Assembly (NCBI RefSeq): GCF_037071985.1
Contig: NZ_JAXHDF010000002.1
Span: forward strand, 124,001-188,000
Length of the DNA: 64,000 nucleotides
Source of the DNA: Pseudogracilibacillus sp037071985
GTDB lineage: Bacteria > Bacillota > Bacilli > Bacillales > Amphibacillaceae
Direction of reading: 5' to 3'
Part shown: piece by piece, positions 35,236 through 44,467 of the stretch
How positions within the stretch are numbered: position 1 is the stretch's first letter
Layout of the letters: each line of letters starts with the position of its first letter
Notes under the pieces: generated by a model
Seen by the model: the letters and a program-made list of their open reading frames with translations, nothing else
Databases searched by the model: none
Told to the model about the DNA's origin: nothing
Position numbers and translations under genes: made by a program

Positions 35236-36188
35236 TTGAATTATTATCAAAAAATGAGGCTCAATATATTTCAGGACAACTTTTATCTGAACAACTAAAT
35301 ATTTCAAGAAGTGCTATATGGAAACATATGAACGAATTAAAAAAAGATGGATATGAGATTGAGGGAAAGGCTAAAAAAGGGTATCGAATAATTAGCTATC
35401 CAAATAAAATAAGTGAAAATACTATTTCTTGGGGCTTACAGACTGACTGGTTAGGCAAAAAAATTGTCTATCGTGACTCCATTACTTCCACTCAACGTTT
35501 AGCGCATGAATTAGCGCTGGATGGAGCAGAACATGGTACTATTGTAATTGCTGATGAACAAACTAAGGGAAAAGGGAGAGTTGATCGTAATTGGCACTCC
35601 CAAAAAGGAAAAGGTATTTGGATGAGTGTCATTTTAAGACCAACCATCTTACCATATTTAGCCCCTCAGTTAACATTATTAACGGCTACTGTATTAGCAA
35701 ATGTAATCGACCAATATGCTAAAATAAAACCACAAATTAAATGGCCGAACGATATTTTAATTGATAGTCGAAAAATGGCTGGAATATTAACAGAGATGCA
35801 AGCAGAACAAGACCATGTTTTATATGTTATTGTAGGTATGGGGATAAATATTAATCAGGATCAATCTGATTTACCTGACGATATTCTAAATAAAGCTACA
35901 TCTTTACGGATTGAAACAGGCCAAGAGTGGGAAATGCTGCCAATGATTCAGCAAATTATTGAAACATTTGAATCAAAGTATATGCATTATATAGACAATG
36001 GATTTAAAGAGGTAAAACAAAACTGGGAAAATTATGGATTTAGATTAAATGAACGTCTTCAAATTAATTCAGGTAATAAACGATGGGAAGGTTTGTTTTT
36101 AGGCATAGCTGAAGATGGAGCTCTTTTAGCAAAAACAGACACTGGAATAATTGAAAAAGTGTATTCCGGTGAAATTTCATGGTTTTAA
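35211..36188 (+). CDS. birA: Biotin-protein ligase and biotin repressor
   Basis: A 325-residue bifunctional protein: an N-terminal winged helix (about 5-62, 'ISGQLLSEQLNISRSAIWKHMNELK' region), the ligase core with 'ADEQTKGKGRVDRNWHS' (biotinyl-AMP loop, GRGRxGR type) and 'KWPNDIL', then a C-terminal SH3-like domain. It biotinylates acetyl-CoA carboxylase and represses biotin genes. ATG at 35211 follows AAAGGAG; the GTG at 35202 lies within that site. Confidence 0.96.
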   Translation: MSSTRNKLIELLSKNEAQYISGQLLSEQLNISRSAIWKHMNELKKDGYEIEGKAKKGYRIISYPNKISENTISWGLQTDWLGKKIVYRDSITSTQRLAHELALDGAEHGTIVIADEQTKGKGRVDRNWHSQKGKGIWMSVILRPTILPYLAPQLTLLTATVLANVIDQYAKIKPQIKWPNDILIDSRKMAGILTEMQAEQDHVLYVIVGMGININQDQSDLPDDILNKATSLRIETGQEWEMLPMIQQIIETFESKYMHYIDNGFKEVKQNWENYGFRLNERLQINSGNKRWEGLFLGIAEDGALLAKTDTGIIEKVYSGEISWF

Positions 36189-36198
36189 GGAGGATATC

Positions 36199-37026
36199 AT
36201 GTTAAATATTAATGATTTAGCAAAAATGAAAATGAATAAAGAGAAGATAGCCATGCTCACTGCATACGACTATCCGTCGGCAAAACATGTCGAAGCGGCT
36301 GGAGCGGATGTTATATTAGTCGGGGATTCACTTGGAATGGTTGTATTAGGTTATTCGTCTACTACACAAGTCACGGTTGATGATATGATCCACCACGCAA
36401 AATCTGTAAGACGTGGAGCTACAAATACAATTGTAGTAGTGGATATGCCTTTTATGTCTTATCATGCTTCTTTAGAACAGTCTATCATGAATGCTACGAA
36501 AATTTTTCAGCAAACAGATGCCCAAGCATTAAAAATTGAAGGTGCTTCTGAAGAAATCATAACGTTAACAGAAAGGCTTACAGATGGTGGGATACCAGTA
36601 GTAGGACATTTAGGTTTAACTCCGCAAACTGTGAATGTTTTAGGAGGATATAAGGTTCAAGGAAAAGATGAAGCTGCAAGTAAAAAATTACTTGAAGATG
36701 CAAATAGGCTTGCTGCAGCAGGTGCCGTCGCACTTGTATTAGAATGTATTCCTCAGGAACTTGGAAAATTAGTTACAGAGGAAATAGATATTCCTACAAT
36801 TGGAATTGGAGCTGGAGCAGATTGTGATGGTCAAGTTTTGGTGTATCACGATCTTCTGCAATATGGAGTAAGTCATTTACCTAAATTTGTTAAGACATAC
36901 GCTAACTTTAATTTATACGGCACTCAAGCATTAGAAAATTATGTACAAGATGTAAAAGGAAATAATTTTCCATTAGAAGAACATTCATACCGTATTCAAA
37001 AAAAAGATTTATTACCAAAAGGATAA
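36199..37026 (+). CDS. panB: 3-methyl-2-oxobutanoate hydroxymethyltransferase
   Basis: A 275-residue enzyme making ketopantoate for pantothenate and CoA. 'MLTAYDYPSAKHVEAAGADVILVGDSLGMV' (abridged here to its key blocks AYDYP and GDSLGMV) binds Mg and substrate, and 'KIEGASE' and 'GIGAGADCDGQVLV' are conserved. AAGGAGG ten bases after birA fixes the start at 36199; the longer frame from 36151 overlaps birA. It is the first of the panBCD operon. Confidence 0.97.
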   Translation: MLNINDLAKMKMNKEKIAMLTAYDYPSAKHVEAAGADVILVGDSLGMVVLGYSSTTQVTVDDMIHHAKSVRRGATNTIVVVDMPFMSYHASLEQSIMNATKIFQQTDAQALKIEGASEEIITLTERLTDGGIPVVGHLGLTPQTVNVLGGYKVQGKDEAASKKLLEDANRLAAAGAVALVLECIPQELGKLVTEEIDIPTIGIGAGADCDGQVLVYHDLLQYGVSHLPKFVKTYANFNLYGTQALENYVQDVKGNNFPLEEHSYRIQKKDLLPKG

Positions 37027-37040
37027 AGTGAGAAAAAGTC

Positions 37041-37907
37041 ATGAAAATTATACGTACTGTACAAACTATGATGAAAGAAATGGAATTATTAAAAGATAAA
37101 AAAGTCGGTTTTGTACCAACTATGGGTTATTTACATGAAGGACATCTTTCACTCGTTGAGACAGCAAAAAAGGAAAATGATATCGTCATAATGAGCATTT
37201 TTGTAAATCCACTCCAGTTTGGTCCAAATGAAGATTTTGATCAATATCCAAGGGATGAGCAAAAAGACGCTGAAGTTGCCAAACAAGCAGGAGTAAGTAT
37301 TTTATTCATTCCAACTGTTAATGAAATGTACCCGGATGAAATGAGTATTAATATGACTATTGGTAAAGGGTCAAATGTATTATGTGGAAAATCAAGACCA
37401 GGTCATTTCGATGGAGTTATTACTGTATTAACAAAACTATTTCATATGACTCAACCGACAAATGCATATTTCGGATTAAAAGATGCCCAACAATTTGCGA
37501 TGGTTAATTCATTGATTTCAGAATTAAATTTTCCAATCCAATTAATCGGTCTTCCAACAGTTAGAGAATCAGATGGATTAGCGAAAAGTAGTCGAAATGT
37601 CTATTTATCGTCTATGGAAAGAACAGACGCTACGGCACTATATTCAGCATTAAAGTTGGGACAGAAATTAATAGTTGACGGAATCAAAAATCCTGTTACT
37701 ATTATAAAAGAAGTAGAAAATTTCATTCGTACATCAACAAAAGGTTCAATAGACTATGTGGAATTGTTAAGTTTTCCAAACTTAGAAAATGTTGTTATTA
37801 TTAATGAGCAAATTATCCTAGCTGTAGCGGTTAAATTTAAAAAAGCACGATTAATTGATAATATCATCCTCAATCCAGATGGTTCACAATTAGATCGTAT
37901 AAATTAA
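37041..37907 (+). CDS. panC: Pantothenate synthetase
   Basis: A 288-residue protein that condenses pantoate with beta-alanine using ATP. 'VPTMGYLHEGHLSLV' contains the HIGH-like nucleotide motif. 'FVNPLQFGPNEDFDQYPR', 'FGLKDAQQ' and 'KSSRNVYLS' (the KMSKS-like element) are all present. It lies 14 bases after panB. Confidence 0.98.
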   Translation: MKIIRTVQTMMKEMELLKDKKVGFVPTMGYLHEGHLSLVETAKKENDIVIMSIFVNPLQFGPNEDFDQYPRDEQKDAEVAKQAGVSILFIPTVNEMYPDEMSINMTIGKGSNVLCGKSRPGHFDGVITVLTKLFHMTQPTNAYFGLKDAQQFAMVNSLISELNFPIQLIGLPTVRESDGLAKSSRNVYLSSMERTDATALYSALKLGQKLIVDGIKNPVTIIKEVENFIRTSTKGSIDYVELLSFPNLENVVIINEQIILAVAVKFKKARLIDNIILNPDGSQLDRIN

Positions 37908-37921
37908 GGGGGAAATTTTAA

Positions 37922-38305
37922 GTGTTTCGTACAATGATGAAATCAAAAATTCATCGAGCTCGTATAACTGAAGCAAATTTAAATTATGTTGGGAGCATTA
38001 CAATTGATCAAGATATTTTAGATCAAGTGGACATCTTGCCCAACGAGAAAGTTCAAATTGTAAATAATAATAATGGTGCGAGACTCGAAACATATGTAAT
38101 CCCGGGTGAAAGAGGCAGCGGAATAATTTGTTTAAACGGAGCAGCAGCTAGACTAGTTCAAAAGGATGATATTATTATTATTATATCTTACGCAACTGTT
38201 TCTGAAGAAAATTTAACATCACATCGTCCTAAAATAGCTATTATGAATGAAAAAAATCAAATAGAACAATTTATTGAAGAAGAACCACCGCTTACTATTC
38301 TGTAA
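37922..38305 (+). CDS. panD: Aspartate 1-decarboxylase proenzyme
   Basis: A 127-residue pyruvoyl enzyme supplying beta-alanine. The autocleavage site is Gly-Ser in 'NYVGSITID', at residues 24-25, generating the N-terminal pyruvoyl group. 'NGARLETYVIPGERGSG' and 'NGAAARLVQKDD' are conserved. The start is GTG with AAGGGGG. In B. subtilis dinG follows; here a terminator does. Confidence 0.97.
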   Translation: MFRTMMKSKIHRARITEANLNYVGSITIDQDILDQVDILPNEKVQIVNNNNGARLETYVIPGERGSGIICLNGAAARLVQKDDIIIIISYATVSEENLTSHRPKIAIMNEKNQIEQFIEEEPPLTIL

Positions 38306-38311
38306 ACAGAG

Positions 38312-38340
38312 CTCTTATCTAAAGCAGATAAGAGTTTTTT
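38312..38340 (+). terminator. Terminator of panBCD
   Basis: A perfect 9-bp stem CTCTTATCT / AGATAAGAG with a five-base loop and T6. Confidence 0.93.
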
Positions 38341-38418
38341 AAGTACTTATCATACATGTCTTTTACTTTATAAAATAGTGGTGATAAAATTGATAGGTGG
38401 ACATTTGGTGAATAGTTT

Positions 38419-38955
38419 ATGAAGCAAATCAATTATTGGTTAAATTGGAAGCGAATATTCATATTAGTTGCAGTCTTACTATTTTTACTTATATTAACGT
38501 TTTTCATTTATACGTATATCCAAATTGAAAAATCAAAAATTACAGATGGCGAAAAGACGGAGCAATTTGTTTTAAATGAAACAGATTTAACAAAAATTGA
38601 TGAAATTTATCAATTTCAAGAGAAAGAAGCATTTCATATACTATTAGGAAGCGATGGGAATGGAAAGCAATCATTTGTTTTTGTTCCACTTAAGAAATCT
38701 TTGACAAAAAACGACTTAATTATCCTTCCAGTAAATGATTTGGTGTCAATAGAGCAAATAGAAAATGAATGGCAAAAAAATTGTTCACAATGTACTTTAC
38801 TTCATTCTTCTCCAGCGATGATTGACGAACATCCTTTGTGGGAACTTACCTATACAGATCATTCCAATCGATATGTTATCGAGTACATCTCATTAAAGGA
38901 CGGAACAACGTTTGAACAGTTAAAATTACTTAGAAAGTATAGTAAGAGAGGTTGA
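38419..38955 (+). CDS. ypmB: YpmB-like membrane-anchored protein
   Basis: A 178-residue protein with one N-terminal membrane helix (about 12-33, flanked by 'NWKR' inside) and an outer domain of the YpmB/PepSY-like kind. In B. subtilis ypmB (about 161 residues) precedes aspB, as here. The neighbouring 56-codon ypmA of B. subtilis is not found. Function unknown. The ATG follows GGTGAAT, an average ribosome site. Confidence 0.75.
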   Translation: MKQINYWLNWKRIFILVAVLLFLLILTFFIYTYIQIEKSKITDGEKTEQFVLNETDLTKIDEIYQFQEKEAFHILLGSDGNGKQSFVFVPLKKSLTKNDLIILPVNDLVSIEQIENEWQKNCSQCTLLHSSPAMIDEHPLWELTYTDHSNRYVIEYISLKDGTTFEQLKLLRKYSKRG

Positions 38956-38961
38956 ATAATT

Positions 38962-40161
38962 TTGGAATTATCAAATAGAGTTCAAGCATTAAGTCCATCT
39001 TCTACATTAGCTATTTCTGCTAAAGCGAAGGAACTAAAAGATCAGGGATACGATGTAATTGGTTTAGGTGTTGGGGAGCCTGACTTTAATACACCTGAGT
39101 ATATTATCAAGGCAGCAAAAACTTCAATGGATAAAGGTTTTACTAAATATACACCATCAGGCGGTATTCCTGAGTTAAAAAAAGCTATTATAAATAAATT
39201 TAAGATTGATAATCAGTTAGAGTACGAATTAAACCAAATTATTGTGACAGTCGGCGCAAAATATGCATTATACGCATTATGTCAAGTTATTTTAAATGAA
39301 GGTGACGAAGTGATTGTACCGACACCGTACTGGGTAAGTTATCCGGAACATGTTAAATTAGCGGGGGGAAATCCTGTTTACGTCGAAGGATTAGAAGCCA
39401 ATAATTTTAAAATTACTAAAGAACAATTGGAATCCGTTATTACGTCGAAAACAAAAGCAGTCATTATAAATTCACCGAGCAATCCGACAGGTATGATGTA
39501 TACAAAAGATGAATTGCAACAATTAGGAGAAGTTTGTGTTAAGCATAATATATTAATTATCTCCGATGAAATCTATGAAAAGTTAATCTATACCGAAGAG
39601 AAACATGTATCGATCGCTTCTTTATCTAATGAATTAAAAGAACAAACTGTGATTATTAATGGAGTTAGTAAATCGCATGCAATGACCGGTTGGAGAATTG
39701 GTTATGCTGCAGGTCCTGCATATATTATTGAAGCAATGACAAATCATGCTTCCCATGCCACATCGAATCCGACATCGATTGCACAATATGCAGCACTAGA
39801 AGCGTATAATAATAAAAAAGAGAATGAAGAAATCAATCAAGAAATGAAAGAAGTTTTCTCATCGCGACTAGATAAATTTTATCAATTAATTACCTCAATA
39901 CCAGGAATATCATGTGATAAACCAAAAGGCGCATTTTATATATTTCCTAATGTAGAGAGGGCGGCAAGCCTAGGTGGATATGATTCAGTTGATGATTGGG
40001 TAGCAGCATTATTAGAAGCAGAAAAAGTTGCTTTAGTACCTGGATCAGGATTTGGAGCACCAAACAATGTTCGCTTATCGTACGCAACATCAATGAATTT
40101 ATTAGAAGAAGCGGCTATACGAATTGAACGTTTTGTAAAAAACTCATTACAACATAATTAA
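38962..40161 (+). CDS. aspB: Aspartate aminotransferase
   Basis: A 399-residue class I PLP aminotransferase (B. subtilis AspB 393). 'LGVGEPDFNTPEYI' opens the domain, 'NSPSNPTGMMYT' contacts PLP, and 'NGVSKSHAMTGWRIGY' contains the PLP lysine. 'NNVRLSYATS' near the end holds the carboxylate-binding Arg. It interconverts aspartate and oxaloacetate. The start is TTG at 38962, six bases after ypmB, with AGAGAGG upstream. Confidence 0.95.
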   Translation: MELSNRVQALSPSSTLAISAKAKELKDQGYDVIGLGVGEPDFNTPEYIIKAAKTSMDKGFTKYTPSGGIPELKKAIINKFKIDNQLEYELNQIIVTVGAKYALYALCQVILNEGDEVIVPTPYWVSYPEHVKLAGGNPVYVEGLEANNFKITKEQLESVITSKTKAVIINSPSNPTGMMYTKDELQQLGEVCVKHNILIISDEIYEKLIYTEEKHVSIASLSNELKEQTVIINGVSKSHAMTGWRIGYAAGPAYIIEAMTNHASHATSNPTSIAQYAALEAYNNKKENEEINQEMKEVFSSRLDKFYQLITSIPGISCDKPKGAFYIFPNVERAASLGGYDSVDDWVAALLEAEKVALVPGSGFGAPNNVRLSYATSMNLLEEAAIRIERFVKNSLQHN

Positions 40162-40166
40162 ATCTT

Positions 40167-40199
40167 AAAAATTCCTTATTGTTTATAAGGAATTTTTAT
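40167..40199 (+). terminator. Terminator of aspB
   Basis: A 13-bp A/T-rich stem AAAAATTCCTTAT / ATAAGGAATTTTT with a five-base loop, then more T residues. Confidence 0.85.
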
Positions 40200-40210
40200 T
40201 TTGATTTTCA

Positions 40211-40219
40211 TGTTATACT
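40211..40219 (+). promoter_or_regulatory. Extended -10 promoter candidate for dnaD
   Basis: TGTTATACT, the same extended -10 sequence as that seen before ypfD and rnpB. The start codon is 20 bases on. Confidence 0.5.
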
Positions 40220-40239
40220 TATAAACAGGGGTGTATGAT

Positions 40240-40914
40240 ATGACAAAAAAACTTTCCTTTCAACATATTTTTATAAATCAATTATCCATACCAATTCAAC
40301 TATTAACCGATTATCGTTCTATCGGGTTAAATGAACAAGACGTTGTGTTACTCCTACAAATACATCGGTTTTTACAGGAAAATAATGAATTTCCAACACC
40401 TTCTGAAATTGCATCAACGTTAACGATCTCAGAATCAGAATGTGTGAATAATTTACGTAAGTTAATCCAAAGAAATGTTTTAGAAATTAAAGAATTGCGA
40501 AATGAACAAAATCAATTAAGTGAAGCATATAGCTTAGATCCATTGTGGGAAAAGCTTTTTACTGAAAATACTAATATTGAACAAACAGAGGGAACAATCT
40601 TCATTCTATTCGAACAAGAATTTGGAAGACCTTTATCTCCATTTGAAATAGAAACGATCAACGTTTGGTTGGATGAGGATCATCTGGCCCCTTCATTAAT
40701 TAAAGCGGCATTACGTGAATCTGTTTTGTTAGGAAAATTAAATTTTAAATACATAGATCGAATTTTACGCGAATGGAAAAGAAAAGGGATCCATACGGTA
40801 GAACAAGCAAGAGAAGAAAGCAAGTCATTTAGAAATCGTCAAATTAAAAAGCAATATACTACACAGAAAAGAGATACTTCCGTTTATTTTAACTGGCTAG
40901 AAGGGGGAGAGTAA
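40240..40914 (+). CDS. dnaD: DnaD, replication initiation protein
   Basis: A 224-residue protein (B. subtilis DnaD 232) with the N-terminal winged-helix oligomerisation domain (about 1-100, 'PTPSEIASTLTISESECVNNL') and the C-terminal DnaB_2 domain ending 'YIDRILREWKRKGIHTVEQA', the conserved YxxxIxxxW DNA-binding motif. It helps load the replicative helicase at oriC and restart forks. The start at 40240 follows GGGGTG. Confidence 0.96.
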   Translation: MTKKLSFQHIFINQLSIPIQLLTDYRSIGLNEQDVVLLLQIHRFLQENNEFPTPSEIASTLTISESECVNNLRKLIQRNVLEIKELRNEQNQLSEAYSLDPLWEKLFTENTNIEQTEGTIFILFEQEFGRPLSPFEIETINVWLDEDHLAPSLIKAALRESVLLGKLNFKYIDRILREWKRKGIHTVEQAREESKSFRNRQIKKQYTTQKRDTSVYFNWLEGGE

Positions 40915-40917
40915 TCC

Positions 40918-41598
40918 ATGTTAAATAAGACTCAAATACGATTTTGTTTAGACCAAATGGCTGAAATGTTTCCAAACGCACATTGTGAACTTATTCATGA
41001 TAATCCTTTTGAATTATTAATAGCAGTCTTGTTATCGGCTCAAACGACCGACGTAAATGTTAATAAAGTTACGGAAAAGTTGTTTGATAAATATAAAACT
41101 CCTGAAGATTTTTTAGCTGTAAAACTTTCTGAATTGGAACAAGATATTAGATCGATCGGATTATATCGAACAAAAGCAAAAAACATTCAAAAATTATGTA
41201 AAAAACTTATACATGATTATAATGGTATTGTGCCAGAAACAAGAGAAGAACTAGTTCAACTTGCCGGAGTGGGAAGGAAAACAGCTAACGTAGTTATGTC
41301 AGTTGCTTTTAATAAACCTGCCATTGCAGTGGATACTCATGTTGAACGAGTTGCAAAGCGATTAGCCTTTTGCCGATGGAAGGATTCGGTATTGCAAGTA
41401 GAAGAAACATTAATGAAAAAAATACCGGAAGATGAGTGGAGTGTTTCACATCACCGTTTTATTTTCTTTGGACGATATCATTGTAAAGCAGCAAATCCGA
41501 ATTGTCCAGAATGTCCATTATTAACGGTATGTAGGGAAGGCAAAAAAAGAATGAGAAGAGCTAACAAAGTAGAAACTGAACATGCAACAAAAAAATAA
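40918..41598 (+). CDS. nth: Endonuclease III
   Basis: A 226-residue DNA glycosylase/AP lyase for oxidised pyrimidines. The helix-hairpin-helix 'LAGVGRKTANVVMSVAF' holds the catalytic Lys, and 'VDTHVERVAKRL' holds the catalytic Asp. The [4Fe-4S] cysteines follow C-x6-C-x2-C-x5-C ('CKAANPNCPECPLLTVC'). It lies three bases after dnaD. The ypoC gene of B. subtilis does not follow. Confidence 0.97.
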   Translation: MLNKTQIRFCLDQMAEMFPNAHCELIHDNPFELLIAVLLSAQTTDVNVNKVTEKLFDKYKTPEDFLAVKLSELEQDIRSIGLYRTKAKNIQKLCKKLIHDYNGIVPETREELVQLAGVGRKTANVVMSVAFNKPAIAVDTHVERVAKRLAFCRWKDSVLQVEETLMKKIPEDEWSVSHHRFIFFGRYHCKAANPNCPECPLLTVCREGKKRMRRANKVETEHATKK

Positions 41599-41676
41599 TA
41601 TTATAAAATAAAGAGTACACTAAAATAAATTGCAGAATTTCTATGAGTATCATTTTCCTAAGTATAATAGAAAACA

Positions 41677-41720
41677 AAAAATGGTTTCGAATATCGTTAT
41701 AAGATATTCGAAACCATTTT
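41677..41720. terminator. Bidirectional terminator between nth and ponA
   Basis: An 18-bp A/T-flanked stem centred on GGTTTCGAATATC / GATATTCGAAACC serves convergent nth (plus) and ponA (minus); T runs flank it on both strands. Confidence 0.9.
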
Positions 41721-41748
41721 AATTATTCATAAGCAGAGAATACTTTAT

Positions 41749-44451
41749 TTATTCATCAGAATTATCCTCGTTGTCATTTTCTTCTTCTCTATTGCCTTCG
41801 TTATCCTCGTTGCCTCCGTTGTTCTCTTGCTCGTCATTATTTCCAGAATTATCTTCTTTATTTCCTTCAACTGTTATACTCGTACTTCTCGATTCTCCTC
41901 GAGCCCCATCAGCTATTGGCGTAACGGTTATAGTATAAGTTGTTCCAGGTGAAGCACCATTAATTTGAACATTATTCGATTGGACTGTCTGCTTTTGTCC
42001 ATTAATATCTACTTCAAATTGAGCTGGCGGGCCATTATATTGCCATGATGCTTTAATTGAATTATTTGCAGAATTATAACTTGCATTTAATCCATCTACT
42101 GCAGGTAAGTCTTCACCGTCAGAGTCGTCGTCTTCATCTTCTCCACCCGATACTGTGACTGAAGTAGATTTCGGTTCACTTTTCATGTTGTTATCATTAT
42201 CAATTGCAGTTACTTGAATTGTGTATGATTCACCTGATTCAGGTTCTGTGATACTTACTGCTAAATCATTTGTTGTCGTTAGCTGTTTAAAGTCACCATC
42301 CCCGACTTTATAAGCTACTTCGAAAGATATGTTACTTTCTTCATCTTTACTATAATCCCATGAAACGTCAATTGCTTGCTTATCCTCACTGTAAACTGCT
42401 GAAAGATTACTTACAGGATCAAGTTGATCAAATTTTTCAGATACTGTTTTTGGCTCAGTTCCTTTAACAAATAGTTCGGTTACAATGTTTTCTTTTGGCG
42501 TATGATCGCTTGGCAATGCAGGTGGGTTTGATCCTTTTTCAACTGCAACCTCTACAACAGATTCCGGTTTAGTGAAGTCCGGTGTCTCAATATCTTTTGA
42601 AATTTCCGTCATCGTATTTTTAAAAAGTTCATGCGGAATTTTAGTATTCTCGATTATTCGGTTATTTTCTTCATATCCAGTCCAAATGGCAATGGAATAG
42701 TTTGTCGTATATCCAGCAAACCATGAGTTATTTGCTCCAGATTTACCTTCTATATTTGTTGTTCCAGTCTTTCCAGCTACAGGCATTCCAGGAATATTTG
42801 CTTGTGTACCTGTTCCACTGCTAAGAACAGATTTTAGCATGTCTGTAACCATATATGCTGTATAATCTGACATGGCTGCTTCAGGTTCTGGTTTTAAATC
42901 CACTACTGATCCATCTGGAAATTCTACTTTTGTCACTGCATGTGGTTGTATATAAATTCCTTCATTTCCAAAAGCACTAAATGCACCAGCTAATTGGAGA
43001 GGGGAGACATTTGTTTTTGTGCCTCCAATAACATCTCTTACATTTAACTGTTCGTCGGCAAAGTCTATCCCTAAGCCCTCTGCAAATTCTTTTGCACGAT
43101 CTGCACCAACTTCTTCGAATGTTTTAACTGCGGGAACGTTTAATGATTGAGCTAATGCATAGCGTGCTGACATCCAACCCTGATACTGTCGATTCCAGTT
43201 ACGGATTGGATTGGATCCACCCGCTTCATATGGTTTGTCATCGTTAATTTGATGATAAGTTGACCATTTTTCATATTCGATTGCAGGTCCAAAGGCTAAA
43301 ATTGGTTTGATCGTTGAACCTGGTTGTCTATAAGCATCAATTGCGTAGTTAGAGCCGAAAGGTGTTTCTCGGTTTCTACTCCCGCCAACTGCTCGTATTG
43401 CGCCAGATTTTGTATCTACAACGACCATACCTGCTAATAATTCATCATCTGGATAATTTATCGGATTTGAATCGCCATCTGTTAATAAAAACTCTACATG
43501 GTCTTGAACACTAGTATCCAGTGTAGTATAAATCTTTAAACCTGCTGAGTTAATATCTACACCATCTAATTTTTCATCTAATTCTCTTTCTACTTGTTGA
43601 ATAAATGCGTCATATGGAAATGATTTTGGTTTTTTATCTGTCAATACGCTTGCCACATCGACTTTTCTCGCTTCATCTGCTTCTTCCTGGGTTATTTTCC
43701 CGTGACGAACCATTAATTTTAAAACTGTATCTACACGTTCCTGCATTAAATCAGGATTTTCAAAAGGATTATATGCAGTAGGCCGTTGTGGTAAACCAGC
43801 TAACATTGCCGCTTGAGTTAAAGATAGATCTTGTAAATCTTCAATACCAAAATAAATTTCGGCTGCTTTTGCAACCCCATATGCATTACTACCATAAAAT
43901 ATTTTATTTAGATACATCTCCAAGATCTGTTCCTTAGAATATTGACGTTCTAATTGTAAAGCTAACCATTGTTCTTGTACTTTTAATTTAATTGATTTTT
44001 CAGGAGTTAAAAACATATTTTCTACAACTTGCTGCGTAATGGTACTAGCTCCCTCAGATCCGAAACCATGTTGAATATTCGCTTTGACTGCACCAGCGAT
44101 TCTTCGTAAGTCAATCCCTTTATGTTCAAAAAAGCGTGCATCTTCAGTCGCAGTAACCGCATCGATCAATACTTCTGGTAAGTCATCATATCGAACTTTA
44201 ATTCTATTTTCAGCACCTATATCTGCAAACGGCTCTCCATCTTTATTGTAAAATTGTGAAGAATAGGGGACATCCAATTTCTCCGGATCGAGTTTTGGAG
44301 ATGTTGCAATAAAATACGCGAATACAATCATTCCTGCTAATCCGATCACCAAAATAATAAGCAATAAAGATGTGGCTATTTTTTTCCATAAAGGCTTTTT
44401 AGTTTTTTGTTGTTTTCTTCTTCTTGCTGTTCTTGAATTACTTGTAGCCAT
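41749..44451 (-). CDS. ponA: Class A penicillin-binding protein 1 with two FN3 domains
   Basis: A 900-residue bifunctional peptidoglycan synthase. There is a cytoplasmic basic N terminus, a membrane anchor (about 25-50) and a GT51 glycosyltransferase domain with 'EDARFFEHKGIDLRR'. The transpeptidase has S379xxK382, 'SLN' and K561-T-G. Beyond it are two fibronectin type III-like domains (about 680-768 and 783-863) separated by an Asp/Glu linker, then a 37-residue Asn/Glu/Asp tail. B. subtilis PBP1 has one FN3, as far as I recall. It lies 16 bases after recU. Confidence 0.96.
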   Translation of the reverse strand: MATSNSRTARRRKQQKTKKPLWKKIATSLLLIILVIGLAGMIVFAYFIATSPKLDPEKLDVPYSSQFYNKDGEPFADIGAENRIKVRYDDLPEVLIDAVTATEDARFFEHKGIDLRRIAGAVKANIQHGFGSEGASTITQQVVENMFLTPEKSIKLKVQEQWLALQLERQYSKEQILEMYLNKIFYGSNAYGVAKAAEIYFGIEDLQDLSLTQAAMLAGLPQRPTAYNPFENPDLMQERVDTVLKLMVRHGKITQEEADEARKVDVASVLTDKKPKSFPYDAFIQQVERELDEKLDGVDINSAGLKIYTTLDTSVQDHVEFLLTDGDSNPINYPDDELLAGMVVVDTKSGAIRAVGGSRNRETPFGSNYAIDAYRQPGSTIKPILAFGPAIEYEKWSTYHQINDDKPYEAGGSNPIRNWNRQYQGWMSARYALAQSLNVPAVKTFEEVGADRAKEFAEGLGIDFADEQLNVRDVIGGTKTNVSPLQLAGAFSAFGNEGIYIQPHAVTKVEFPDGSVVDLKPEPEAAMSDYTAYMVTDMLKSVLSSGTGTQANIPGMPVAGKTGTTNIEGKSGANNSWFAGYTTNYSIAIWTGYEENNRIIENTKIPHELFKNTMTEISKDIETPDFTKPESVVEVAVEKGSNPPALPSDHTPKENIVTELFVKGTEPKTVSEKFDQLDPVSNLSAVYSEDKQAIDVSWDYSKDEESNISFEVAYKVGDGDFKQLTTTNDLAVSITEPESGESYTIQVTAIDNDNNMKSEPKSTSVTVSGGEDEDDDSDGEDLPAVDGLNASYNSANNSIKASWQYNGPPAQFEVDINGQKQTVQSNNVQINGASPGTTYTITVTPIADGARGESRSTSITVEGNKEDNSGNNDEQENNGGNEDNEGNREEENDNEDNSDE

Positions 44452-44467
44452 TCAAACTTCCTCCATT

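Noticed and set aside
40918..41598. Possible tailing gene ypoC after nth
   Set aside because: No open frame with a ribosome site exists between the nth stop and the bidirectional terminator at 41677.
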